Assembly (NCBI GenBank): GCA_015492195.1
Contig: WGFP01000132.1
Span: 1-20,676 of the forward strand
Direction: 5' to 3'
DNA from: Acidiferrobacterales bacterium
Lineage (GTDB): Bacteria; Pseudomonadota; Gammaproteobacteria; Acidiferrobacterales; Sulfurifustaceae
DNA: 20,676 bases
A model generated the notes under the pieces. It worked only from the letters and a program-made list of their open reading frames with translations, searched no databases and was not told the DNA's origin. This document shows positions 13,899 to 20,676 of the stretch, in pieces (the first letter of the stretch is position 1; every line of letters begins with the position of its first letter). Position numbers and translations under genes: made by a program.

Positions 13899-15083
13899 AT
13901 GTTCACCAAGGACCGTTGGTTGTTGCCGGAGGGCATAGAAGAAATCCTGCCTGCGGAAGCGAGGCGGTTTGAGTCCATGCGCCGCCGCATCTTGGATCTG
14001 TTTTCGAGCTGGGGATATGAATTGGTTATGCCGCCCCTGATCGAGTACCTGGAATCGTTGCTTACCGGCGTCGGCAAGGACATGGACCTGCAGACGTTCA
14101 AGCTGACCGACCAGTTGACGGGTCGCATGATGGGCGTGCGGCCCGACATGACGCCGCAGGCCGCGCGGATCGACACCCATTACCTTAAACGCAACACCCC
14201 CGTGCGACTTTGTTATCTCGGGTCGGTATTACGCACGCGGCCGGATGAATTTGCCGGCTCGCGCGAGCCGCTGCAGCTCGGCGCCGAACTTTTTGGGCAC
14301 GCCGGACCGGAAAGCGACGCGGAAGTTTTGAGTTTGATGATCGCCACCTTGGAACTGAGCGGCATTGAAGACACACATATCGATCTCGGGCACGTCGGCG
14401 TGTTCCGCGGCCTCGCGGCGCAGGCAAAACTTGACGCCGAACAGGAGATCGAGCTGTTTGACGCCCTGCAACGCAAGGCGCGAAGCCAGGCCGAGTCGCT
14501 GCTTTCCGATTATGGTGCGACGGCCAAGGCCAAGGAAATGTTGCTGGCGCTCCTCGATTTGAGCGGGGAGGCCGAGGTGTTGGATCAGGCGCGCCGGCTT
14601 TTCAAAACGGCGCCAAAGACGGTGCACGACGCACTGGACAATCTGCAATCCGTCTCGACCTTGGTCGGGCGGCAGTTGCCCGAGGTCGGGCTTTATTTTG
14701 ATCTCGCCGAACTCAGCGGGTACCACTATTACACAGGCACGGTGTTTTCCGCGTTTGTGCCGGGACACGGGCGCGCGATTGCCAAGGGCGGGCGCTACGA
14801 CGGTATCGGCAAGTCCTTTGGCCGCGACCGCGCCGCCACCGGTTTTGGCGCGGACCTTCGCCAGTTGCTGAAATTTTCCAAACGCCAGGAAAAAGAAATC
14901 TTTGGTATCCTGGCGCCGCATGAAGACGACGCGCAACTCCGGCAGGAAATCGCGCGGCTGCGCGCGCGCGGTGAACGCGTCGTGTCGCAACTGCCGGGCG
15001 ACAAGGCCGGCGCGGCGGACCTGGGATGCGACCGCAAGCTGGCAAGGAAAGGCGATCGCTGGGTCGTTGAAAAAATCAAATAA
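13899..15083 (+). CDS. hisZ: ATP phosphoribosyltransferase regulatory subunit HisZ
   Basis: HisZ is a histidyl-tRNA synthetase paralogue without the anticodon domain. It joins short-form HisG to make the first enzyme of histidine biosynthesis and confers feedback control. 394 aa. Visible features are the start MFTKDRWLLPEGIEEILPAE, a class II core (FSSWGYELVMPPLIEYLESL, LTDQLTGRMMGVRPDMTPQA, ARIDTHYL), YYTGTVFSAFVPGHG, AIAKGGRYDGIGKSFG and ATGFGADLRQLL. Its place between DUF2065 and purA is usual in non-enteric gammaproteobacteria. hisG is not in the window. No Shine-Dalgarno sequence is evident before the ATG; coupling from the upstream gene 29 bp away is possible. Confidence 0.95.
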   Translation: MFTKDRWLLPEGIEEILPAEARRFESMRRRILDLFSSWGYELVMPPLIEYLESLLTGVGKDMDLQTFKLTDQLTGRMMGVRPDMTPQAARIDTHYLKRNTPVRLCYLGSVLRTRPDEFAGSREPLQLGAELFGHAGPESDAEVLSLMIATLELSGIEDTHIDLGHVGVFRGLAAQAKLDAEQEIELFDALQRKARSQAESLLSDYGATAKAKEMLLALLDLSGEAEVLDQARRLFKTAPKTVHDALDNLQSVSTLVGRQLPEVGLYFDLAELSGYHYYTGTVFSAFVPGHGRAIAKGGRYDGIGKSFGRDRAATGFGADLRQLLKFSKRQEKEIFGILAPHEDDAQLRQEIARLRARGERVVSQLPGDKAGAADLGCDRKLARKGDRWVVEKIK

Positions 15084-15098
15084 CAAAAGCGAGCAGAC

Positions 15099-16391
15099 AT
15101 GGCCAACAACGTCGTGGTGATCGGCACCCAGTGGGGTGATGAGGGCAAGGGAAAAATCGTGGACCTCCTTACCGAACGGGCGCATGCGGTGGTCCGTTTT
15201 CAGGGCGGGCACAACGCCGGCCACACCCTGGTTATCGGGAAAAACAAAACCGTTTTGCATCTGGTTCCCTCCGGCATCCTCCGGCAGGGAGTGATGTGCC
15301 TGATCGGAAACGGCGTGGTGTTGTCGCTCAGCGCGCTGTTTAAAGAAGTGGACGAACTGGAATCCCGTGACGTGGACGTGGTGGAACGTCTGCGCATCAG
15401 CGAGTCCTGCCCGCTTATCATGCCTTATCACATCGGGTTGGACGCCGCGCGGGAGAAGGCGCGCGGCAAGGCCGCGATCGGCACCACCGGGCGCGGCATC
15501 GGCCCCGCCTACGAGGACAAGGTCGCGCGTCGCGGGTTGCGCGTCGCGGACCTGTTCGACGCCAAGGGCTTCAGCGAGAAGCTGGCCCAGGTAATGGAGT
15601 ACCATAATTTTTCGTTGGAACACTACTTCAAATGCGAGCCCGTGGATTTCCAGAAGACCCTGGATGAAAGCCTGGCCTTGGCGGAACGGTTAAAGCCGCT
15701 GGTCGCGGATGTGCCGGCGCTGCTCGAGGATTACGACAAATCAGGCAAGCCGGTTTTGTTTGAAGGCGCGCAGGGTACGTTGCTCGATATCGATCACGGC
15801 ACGTACCCATTCGTGACCTCCTCCAATACCTGCGCCGCCGCCGCGGCCACGGGCGCCGGCGTCGGGCCGGGGCGATTGGGTTACGTTCTGGGCATCGCCA
15901 AGGCCTACACGACGCGCGTCGGTGCCGGGCCCTTTCCCACGGAATTGCAGGACGACGTGGGCAAGTTGTTGTCCGAGCGCGGCAATGAATTCGGCGCAAC
16001 CACGGGACGCGCGCGGCGCTGCGGCTGGTTCGACGCCGTGATCATGCGCCGTTCCCGACAGCTCAACGGGATTACGGGGTTGTGCATCACCAAGCTGGAC
16101 GTGCTGGACGGGCTGGACACCGTGCGCCTGTGCACCGCCTACCGTTACGAGGGTGAGCTTTGTCAGGCGCCGCCGAGCGGGGCGGAGGCGCTGGCGAAGT
16201 GCGAGCCGGTTTATGAAGATCTGCCGGGCTGGAAGGAAACCACGGTGGGCGTCAAGCGCAGGCAGGACTTACCCCGTAACGCGCAGCGTTACCTGGATCG
16301 TATCGAGGAAGTCAGCGGCGCGCGTGTGGACATGATCTCCACCGGCGCCGAACGTGATGAGACGATCATTCTGCGCCACCCGTTTGATTAA
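15099..16391 (+). CDS. purA: Adenylosuccinate synthetase
   Basis: Joins IMP and aspartate with GTP, the first committed step to AMP. 430 aa, family length. The P-loop-like GDEGKGK is at 13-19 with catalytic Asp14, and FQGGHNAGHT supplies His42. Later motifs are IGTTGRGIGPAYEDK, FEGAQGTLLDIDHGTYPFVT, ATTGRARRCGWFD and ITKLDVLDGL. The ribosome binding site is weak (GCGAG). It is the last gene of the miaA-to-purA series, 15 bp after hisZ, and is convergent with tRNA-Leu. No strong terminator is visible in the 50-bp gap. Confidence 0.98.
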   Translation: MANNVVVIGTQWGDEGKGKIVDLLTERAHAVVRFQGGHNAGHTLVIGKNKTVLHLVPSGILRQGVMCLIGNGVVLSLSALFKEVDELESRDVDVVERLRISESCPLIMPYHIGLDAAREKARGKAAIGTTGRGIGPAYEDKVARRGLRVADLFDAKGFSEKLAQVMEYHNFSLEHYFKCEPVDFQKTLDESLALAERLKPLVADVPALLEDYDKSGKPVLFEGAQGTLLDIDHGTYPFVTSSNTCAAAAATGAGVGPGRLGYVLGIAKAYTTRVGAGPFPTELQDDVGKLLSERGNEFGATTGRARRCGWFDAVIMRRSRQLNGITGLCITKLDVLDGLDTVRLCTAYRYEGELCQAPPSGAEALAKCEPVYEDLPGWKETTVGVKRRQDLPRNAQRYLDRIEEVSGARVDMISTGAERDETIILRHPFD

Positions 16392-16441
16392 TCAGAAGAC
16401 AGAGATTGAAAGTTTAATTTCTGGCATCCGTTTTCTAAAAC

Positions 16442-16528
16442 TGGTACCGAGGAGAGGACTTGAACCTCCACGGGGTTGCCCCCACTAGCACCTGAAGCTA
16501 GCGCGTCTACCAATTCCGCCACCTCGGC
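16442..16528 (-). tRNA. tRNA-Leu, anticodon CAG
   Basis: Reading the - strand from 16528: GCCGAGG acceptor arm, GTGGCGGAATTGGTAGACGC D-arm region as in E. coli tRNA-Leu, then an anticodon arm with TTCAGGT, giving anticodon CAG. A class II variable arm has stem GGGG-CAA-CCCC. The T-arm is GGAGG-TTCAAGT-CCTCT, and CCTCGGT-A-CCA closes the molecule. CCA is encoded (16444-16442), and discriminator A73 suits leucine. The first acceptor pair is G1-U72 and T-stem pair 49-65 is also G-U; the other acceptor pairs are Watson-Crick. It stands alone, antisense between purA and rnr. The rnr promoter probably lies within or just beside it. Confidence 0.95.
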
Positions 16529-16600
16529 ATACCTGGCCGCAATGCACGCACGGGGAACCACGTATGACCAGGCGGCGCACTCTACCGAGAGAGAAATTTT

Positions 16601-18814
16601 ATGTCAACGCGTAAACCGCGCAAGCCGTTCAAAGATCCGCATGCAGAGAGGGAGGCGAGGAAATATGAATTTCCCGTTCCCAGCCGCGAGGTTGTGCTGG
16701 CCCTGCTTACGAAACGCGCCGAACCTTTGTCGTACAAATCGCTCGTTGAAGCACTGAACATTCGGGGCGAACGTGACGAATCGGCATTCGCGCGCCGCCT
16801 GCGCGCCATGGAGCGCGACGGTCAGATATTAAAAAATCGCCGCGGCCTCTATGGCCTGGCGCACAAGATGGACATGGTTTGCGGGCGCGTCGAGGGCCAT
16901 CCGGACGGGTTTGGGTTTTTAATACCGGAGGAAGACGGCGAGGATCTGTTTCTCCCGCCCCAGGAGATGCGAAAGGTGCTCCACGGCGACCGCGTTCTGG
17001 CGCGCGTCACCGGCGTCGACCGCCGCGGGCGCCGGGAAGGCGTTGTGATCGAGGTGTTGGAACACCGGCACAAACGCATCGTCGGACGTTATATCGTTTC
17101 CAATCGGATGGGCTTCGTGGCGCCCGCAGACAAACGCATCGGGCAGGATATTCATATTCCGCGCGGCGACGAGGGTGAGGCGCGCGACGGGCAAATTGTG
17201 GTGGCGGAAATCCTCACGCCGCCCACGCGCCGGACGGCGCCGGTCGGGCGCGTGATCGAGGTGCTCGGGGAGCATATGGCCCCGGGCATGGAAATCGAGG
17301 TGGCGATCCGCGCGCACGGGCTTCCGCATGTCTGGCCGGACGAGGTCTTGCGCGAAGCGGAGACATTCGGCTCAGAGGTGCCCGTTCACGCGCTGTCCGG
17401 GAGAAAGGATCTGCGCGATCTTCCACTGGTGACCATAGACGGCGAAGATGCGCGCGATTTTGACGACGCCGTGTACGCGGAACCGCAAGGGAGGGGTTGG
17501 CGTTTGATCGTCGCGATCGCCGACGTTTCCTATTATGTCAAACCCGGCACGGCCCTTGACCGTGAAGCCTATCAGCGGGGCAACTCGGTTTACTTTCCGC
17601 AGCACGTCATCCCGATGCTGCCCGAGGCGTTGTCGAACGGCCTGTGTTCGCTCAATCCGGATGTCGATCGCTTGTGCATGGTTTGTGAGATGCATATCGG
17701 GGCGCGCGGAAAAATCAACAGTTACCGATTCCATGAAGGCGTGATGCGCTCGCAGGCGCGCCTGACCTATACCCAGGTCGCCGCCATGCTTACCGAAGGC
17801 GACGCGGCCTTAAGGCGTGAACACGCTTCCTTGCTGCCGTCGCTGGAGGCCCTGTATGGATTGTACAAAGTGCTGCATGCGGCCCGCCTGCAGCGCGGGG
17901 CCGTGGATTTCGAATTGCCCGAGACGCGCATCATTTTCGACGAGCAGCACAAGATCAAAAACATTGTGCCGCTGGAACGCAATGACGCCCACCGCTTGAT
18001 CGAGGAATGCATGCTGGCGGCGAACGTGTGCGCCGCGGAGTTTCTCAAGAAACATAAAGTCCCCGCACCCTATCGCGTCCACGAGGGGCCGACCGCGGAA
18101 AAATTGACGGAACTCAGGGAGTTTCTTGCTGGCCTCGGGCTGTCGCTGGGGGGCGGGAAATCGCCCGAGGCGCGACATTACGCCAAGCTGATTGCCGCCG
18201 TGGAAAAACGTCCGGATCGCCGTTTGATCCAGATGGTCCTGTTGCGAAGTTTGAGTCAGGCGCTGTACAGCCCGGACAACATCGGCCACTTCGCGCTGGG
18301 CTATCCGAACTACACGCATTTCACCTCGCCCATTCGGCGCTACCCCGACCTCCTGGTGCACCGGGCGGTCAAAAACATTCTAAACCGGCAGCCCGCCAAG
18401 ATTTCACCGGAACTGGCAAAACAACAGGGAGAGCACTGCTCGATGACCGAACGCCGCGCCGATGAAGCCACGCGCGACGTCATGCGCTGGTTGAAGGCCG
18501 AATACATGATGGACCGGATCGGTGAGGAGTTTGACGGAATCATCAGCGGCGTTACCAACTTCGGCATTTTCGTGGAACTGACCGATATCTTTATAGACGG
18601 GTTGGTGCACGTTACCGCGCTGGGCAATGATTATTATCACTTCGATCCCATCCAGCACCGCCTCTTGGGCGAGCGCACGCGCAAGAGTTACCGGCTTGGC
18701 GACCAAGTGCGCGTGCGCGTGGTACGCGTCGATCTGGATGAGGCCAAGATCGATTTTGAATTGGTTGACGGCCGGGGCAGGCAAGGCGGCGCCCGCCGGA
18801 AAACGCCGCCCTAA
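16601..18814 (+). CDS. rnr: Ribonuclease R; basic tail lies in another frame
   Basis: 3'-5' exoribonuclease that degrades structured RNA and takes part in trans-translation and rRNA quality control. 737 aa; GAGAGAG precedes the ATG. The N-terminal winged helix is at about 28-88. Cold-shock domain 1 holds GRVEGHPDGFGFLIPEEDG and domain 2 GRYIVSNRMGFVAPADKR. The RNB core has the active-site TIDGEDARDFDDAVY with Asp280, Asp286, Asp288 and Asp289. The C-terminal S1 domain begins GEEFDGIISGVTNFGIFVEL. The frame stops at 18812-18814, right after S1. The usual Lys/Arg-rich tail is present in the +1 frame up to TGA 18855-18857 (...GKRRPKKTAKRRRATARRR). An extra G in the run 18774-18777, a sequencing error, or a +1 slip at CCC-TAA could explain this. 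Confidence 0.95.
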   Translation: MSTRKPRKPFKDPHAEREARKYEFPVPSREVVLALLTKRAEPLSYKSLVEALNIRGERDESAFARRLRAMERDGQILKNRRGLYGLAHKMDMVCGRVEGHPDGFGFLIPEEDGEDLFLPPQEMRKVLHGDRVLARVTGVDRRGRREGVVIEVLEHRHKRIVGRYIVSNRMGFVAPADKRIGQDIHIPRGDEGEARDGQIVVAEILTPPTRRTAPVGRVIEVLGEHMAPGMEIEVAIRAHGLPHVWPDEVLREAETFGSEVPVHALSGRKDLRDLPLVTIDGEDARDFDDAVYAEPQGRGWRLIVAIADVSYYVKPGTALDREAYQRGNSVYFPQHVIPMLPEALSNGLCSLNPDVDRLCMVCEMHIGARGKINSYRFHEGVMRSQARLTYTQVAAMLTEGDAALRREHASLLPSLEALYGLYKVLHAARLQRGAVDFELPETRIIFDEQHKIKNIVPLERNDAHRLIEECMLAANVCAAEFLKKHKVPAPYRVHEGPTAEKLTELREFLAGLGLSLGGGKSPEARHYAKLIAAVEKRPDRRLIQMVLLRSLSQALYSPDNIGHFALGYPNYTHFTSPIRRYPDLLVHRAVKNILNRQPAKISPELAKQQGEHCSMTERRADEATRDVMRWLKAEYMMDRIGEEFDGIISGVTNFGIFVELTDIFIDGLVHVTALGNDYYHFDPIQHRLLGERTRKSYRLGDQVRVRVVRVDLDEAKIDFELVDGRGRQGGARRKTPP

Positions 18815-18940
18815 AAAAACCGCCAAACGCCGCCGTGCAACAGCGCGGAGACGCTGACTTAATTACCAGGAACATGATCGTAGATCACAGGCACACAGAC
18901 GGGGCGACTAACTCATTCTGGAATAACTTGTATGAATTCT

Positions 18941-19054
18941 TCAACGCAAAGACGCAGAGATCGCAAAGAAACGAAAGGTTCTTAATCTTAGAAGCATTAA
19001 ATTATAAAAATATGATCGAGCTAAATCCTTTGCGCCTTGGCGCCTTTGCGTTGA
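18941..19054. repeat. Inverted repeat element B (CGCAAAG words)
   Basis: The 286-bp rnr-rlmB gap holds no credible gene. It contains TCAACGCAAAG (18941-18951) facing a perfect complement CTTTGCGTTGA (19044-19054). A second CGCAAAG (18962-18968) faces CTTTGCG (19028-19034). Between these the arms are variants of the same word (GACGCAGAGAT on the left, CCTTGGCGC on the right), enclosing a ~60-nt AT-rich centre. The frame starting ATG 18933 through the left arm (MNSSTQRRRDRKETKGS) is an accidental reading of the repeat. An AT-rich stretch with TTGACA (19059-19064) follows the right arm, with no matching -10. Confidence 0.75.
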
Positions 19055-19100
19055 GTTTTTGACATTATATATGAAATCTATTTTCTGCTCCGAGTAGTAA

Positions 19101-19865
19101 ATGGAAGACGATTTAATTTGCGGGACGCACGCGGTGCTGGCGGCGCTCAAGAAAAACCCCGGCCGCATCGACGCCGTGTGGGTGTATACCGGGCGCGATG
19201 ACAAACGCACCGAAGCCGTTATGCAAATGGCGCGGGCGTGCGGGGTCAAGGTCCATCGAGCGCCGCGCGAGAAACTGGACCGTCTTGCCTCCGGGGTGCG
19301 CCACCAGGGCGTGGTCGCCCGCCTGCGAAGGGCGCCGGTGCGCACGGAACAGGACTTGGCGGGATTTGTTTCCGATTTGCCCGGCACACCATTGCTGCTG
19401 GTGCTGGACGGGGTGCAAGACCCGCACAATCTGGGCGCTTGCCTGCGCAGCGCCGACGCCGCCGGCGCCCATGCCGTGATTATCCCGCGCGACCAAACCG
19501 CGCCCGTCACCGCCGTCACACGCCGCGCCGCGAGCGGGGCGGCGGAAACGGTCCCGTTGTTCCGGGTCACGAATTTGGCACGGTGTCTGCGCCGGCTCCA
19601 GGAAGCGGGAATCTGGATACTCGGCGCCAGCCAGGGCGCGGACACGGTTCTTTTCGATGCGGATATGCGCGGACCCCTGGCGATTGTGCTGGGCGGGGAG
19701 GGCAAGGGCCTCCGCCGCCTGACGCGGGAACGCTGTGACGGACTGGTCCGCATCCCCATGGCCGGTTCCGTTGAAAGCCTGAATGTCTCAGTCGCCGCCG
19801 GCGTGTGTCTGTTTGAGGCGGTAAGGCAGCGGTATGTAGCAAGTAGTTTAAGTAGCGAGGTCTGA
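19101..19865 (+). CDS. rlmB: 23S rRNA (guanosine-2'-O-)-methyltransferase RlmB
   Basis: SPOUT methyltransferase that 2'-O-methylates G2251 (E. coli numbering) in the 23S rRNA P-loop. 254 aa versus 243 in E. coli. The N-terminal substrate-binding domain (ICGTHAVLAALKKNPGRIDA, RLASGVRHQGVVAR) precedes the knotted catalytic domain. Its motifs are LVLDGVQDPHNLGACLRSAD, IVLGGEGKGLRRLT and RIPMAGSVESLNVSVAAGVC. The family normally ends shortly after FEAVRQR. Here about ten more residues (YVASSLSSEV) and the stop are encoded by the left arm of repeat element C, so the C-terminus is repeat-derived. rnr-rlmB order is as in E. coli, though the gap is filled by element B. Confidence 0.95.
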   Translation: MEDDLICGTHAVLAALKKNPGRIDAVWVYTGRDDKRTEAVMQMARACGVKVHRAPREKLDRLASGVRHQGVVARLRRAPVRTEQDLAGFVSDLPGTPLLLVLDGVQDPHNLGACLRSADAAGAHAVIIPRDQTAPVTAVTRRAASGAAETVPLFRVTNLARCLRRLQEAGIWILGASQGADTVLFDADMRGPLAIVLGGEGKGLRRLTRERCDGLVRIPMAGSVESLNVSVAAGVCLFEAVRQRYVASSLSSEV

Positions 19866-19903
19866 GGTTTCCTTGCTACTTGCTACTTGTCACTTGCTAC
19901 TTT
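19836..19903. repeat. Inverted repeat element C (AGTAGCAAGTAG words)
   Basis: GTAGCAAGTAG (19836-19846) and CTACTTGCTAC (19876-19886) are an 11-bp perfect inverted repeat. AAGTAGCGAGG (19850-19860) also faces CCTTGCTACTT (19871-19881) with one G-T mismatch and a 10-nt loop. A further copy, CTTGCTACTTT, ends the right arm. The left arm lies inside the 3' end of rlmB and provides its last codons and stop. The right arm contains the -35 of a possible rpsF promoter. Architecture parallels elements A and B, but the word is different. Confidence 0.75.
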
Positions 19904-19908
19904 AGAAT
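19880..19908 (+). promoter_or_regulatory. Candidate rpsF promoter inside element C
   Basis: TTGCTA (19880-19885, 4/6 to consensus) and TAGAAT (19903-19908, 5/6) are separated by exactly 17 bp. The -35 and spacer belong to the right arm of element C and the -10 straddles its end. It would give the rpsF mRNA a leader of roughly 90 nt containing the 19946-19985 hairpin. Prediction by eye. Confidence 0.4.
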
Positions 19909-19945
19909 CCCCGTGCTTTCGGGCTCCATACTGCCATAGGCGGCC

Positions 19946-19985
19946 GAGCCTCTCCTTGCCTCACCGGCCATGTTCCGGGAGGCTT
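19946..19985 (+). promoter_or_regulatory. rpsF leader hairpin: candidate bS6:bS18 site or rlmB terminator
   Basis: AGCCTC (19947-19952) pairs perfectly with GAGGCT (19979-19984), extended by G19946-U19985. An upper stem CCGG (19964-19967) / CCGG (19975-19978) has a 7-nt loop. The 3' sides are contiguous while the 5' side carries an 11-nt bulge (TCCTTGCCTCA). Two stems joined by a one-sided bulge, close before rpsF, recall the published bS6:bS18-binding leader motif that mimics their 16S rRNA site. TTTT at 19984-19987 also allows a terminator reading. The Shine-Dalgarno AAGGAG starts nine bases after the stem. Confidence 0.4.
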
Positions 19986-20005
19986 TTATCCGTAAGGAGC
20001 GTTAA

Positions 20006-20479
20006 ATGCGTCATTATGAAGTTGTGTTTCTGGTCCACCCGGACCAGAGTGAGCAGGTTCCCGCCATGATTGAACGTTACCGTTCAATCATCGAATCCGC
20101 GAAGGGCGTCATACACCGGCTGGAAGACTGGGGCCGGCGTCAATTGGCCTATCCCATCAATAAGGTGCACAAGGCGCATTATGTGTTGATGAATATCGAG
20201 TGCACCCTGGAAACCCTGCGTGAGATCGAGTCCGCGTTCAAATTCAGCGACGCCGTGTTGCGTTCGCTGATTATCAAGCGCAAGGCCGCCGTCACCGAAC
20301 AGTCTCCGATGGCCAAGGAAAATCAGGAAGAATCCAAACCCGAGACTCCTGAAGAAGACCGGAAGGCCGAAAGCGCCGCGGCGCCGAAGGACGAGGGAGC
20401 AAAAGACGAGGGGAAAAAGGACGAGGCGGCAAAAGACAAGGACACAACAGTGGGCACGGAAACGGCGCCCGAGGCCTGA
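20006..20479 (+). CDS. rpsF: 30S ribosomal protein bS6, long charged tail
   Basis: Binds the 16S rRNA central domain as a heterodimer with bS18. 157 aa; strong AAGGAG (19994-19999) six bases before the ATG. The core (about 1-97) is typical: MRHYEVVFLVHPDQSEQVPA, RLEDWGRRQLAYPINKVHKA, HYVLMNIE and FSDAVLRSLIIKRKAA. After about residue 97 comes a 60-residue low-complexity tail of Glu, Lys, Asp and Ala (e.g. KDEGAKDEGKKDEAAKDKD). E. coli bS6 is 131-135 aa and its acidic tail is extended by RimK; this one is longer and of mixed charge. rpsR follows after 18 bp with no priB between. Confidence 0.97.
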   Translation: MRHYEVVFLVHPDQSEQVPAMIERYRSIIESAKGVIHRLEDWGRRQLAYPINKVHKAHYVLMNIECTLETLREIESAFKFSDAVLRSLIIKRKAAVTEQSPMAKENQEESKPETPEEDRKAESAAAPKDEGAKDEGKKDEAAKDKDTTVGTETAPEA

Positions 20480-20497
20480 CGAACGAGGAATATCACT

Positions 20498-20676
20498 ATG
20501 TCACGTTTTTTCAGACGCAAAAGATTTTGCCGCTTCACCGCCGAGGGCGTGGAGGAGATCGATTATAAAGATCTGGCCACGCTGAGGGCCTATATCACGG
20601 AGACCGGCCGGATCATCCCCAGCCGCAACACCGGCACCAAGGCCCGTTATCAACGGCAGCTGGGGCGGGCCATTAA
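20498..20676 (+). CDS. rpsR: 30S ribosomal protein bS18, 5' part
   Basis: The frame begins at ATG 20498 after a GAGG-type ribosome binding site (20486-20489) and remains open to the right edge: 59 codons plus two bases. It reads MSRFFRRKRFCRFTAEGVEE, then EIDYKDLATLRAYITETGRI and PSRNTGTKARYQRQLGRAI, which matches bS18 throughout and lacks only the last ~16 residues. bS18 pairs with bS6 on the 30S platform, so the two genes are adjacent and probably co-regulated. rplI is expected next. Confidence 0.97.
   Translation, partial: MSRFFRRKRFCRFTAEGVEEIDYKDLATLRAYITETGRIIPSRNTGTKARYQRQLGRAI

Noticed and set aside
14229..15623. 464-codon open frame on the - strand
   Set aside because: Exactly antisense to hisZ and purA, whose motifs are unmistakable; a by-product of GC-rich codon usage.
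18835..19062. 75-codon open frame and the 17-codon frame at 18933
   Set aside because: Both are readings through repeat element B; no protein-like pattern.
19059..19087. Perfect TTGACA as an rlmB promoter
   Set aside because: No acceptable -10 at 15-19 bp spacing.
8797..19903. Elements A, B and C as CRISPR arrays or insertion sequences
   Set aside because: No regular repeat-spacer periodicity, no cas genes and no transposase in the window.

Overview
The window reads as the chromosome of a gammaproteobacterium outside the enterics. Two housekeeping clusters familiar from Escherichia coli sit side by side on the + strand: prfB-lysS, then miaA-hfq-hflX-hflK-hflC-DUF2065-hisZ-purA, then (past a tRNA-Leu on the - strand) rnr-rlmB and rpsF-rpsR. 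HisZ, DUF2065 directly after hflC, and the absence of priB between rpsF and rpsR fit a free-living, possibly sulfur-oxidising lineage near Chromatiales or Acidiferrobacterales. That placement is inference; no marker in the window fixes the genus.

Region 1 (1-6100) is accessory and mostly uncharacterised. It holds the N-terminal part of a 2-oxoglutarate/Fe(II) oxygenase running off the left edge (- strand), a degenerate receiver protein, a two-gene - strand unit (an Sfum_1244-like protein and a 201-aa unknown), a translationally coupled pair of exported proteins (thioredoxin fold plus seven-repeat beta-propeller), a 66-aa protein, a Sel1-repeat protein and a 186-aa unknown.

Region 2 (6154-16391) is a compact + strand series. 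prfB carries the classical autoregulatory +1 frameshift at codon 26. lysS and miaA follow. From miaA to purA the genes are closely packed and cover tRNA modification, RNA chaperoning, a ribosome-associated GTPase, the FtsH-modulating HflKC complex, histidine biosynthesis regulation and AMP synthesis.

Region 3 (16442-20676) has tRNA-Leu(CAG) on the - strand, RNase R whose basic tail is in another frame, RlmB, bS6 with a long charged tail, and the start of bS18. A hairpin just before the rpsF ribosome binding site is a candidate terminator or bS6:bS18 regulatory site.

The most unusual structure is a set of three intergenic inverted repeats, each built from a different reiterated short word: (A) GTGAGGAGTGAG-like between lysS and miaA, (B) CGCAAAG-like between rnr and rlmB, (C) AGTAGCAAGTAG-like between rlmB and rpsF. 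Each has an 11-bp perfect outer inverted repeat plus further partial copies in the arms. Copy C supplies the last codons and stop of rlmB and may supply an rpsF promoter; copy A runs up to the miaA start codon. They look like dispersed, possibly mobile, non-coding elements that have been co-opted at gene borders.
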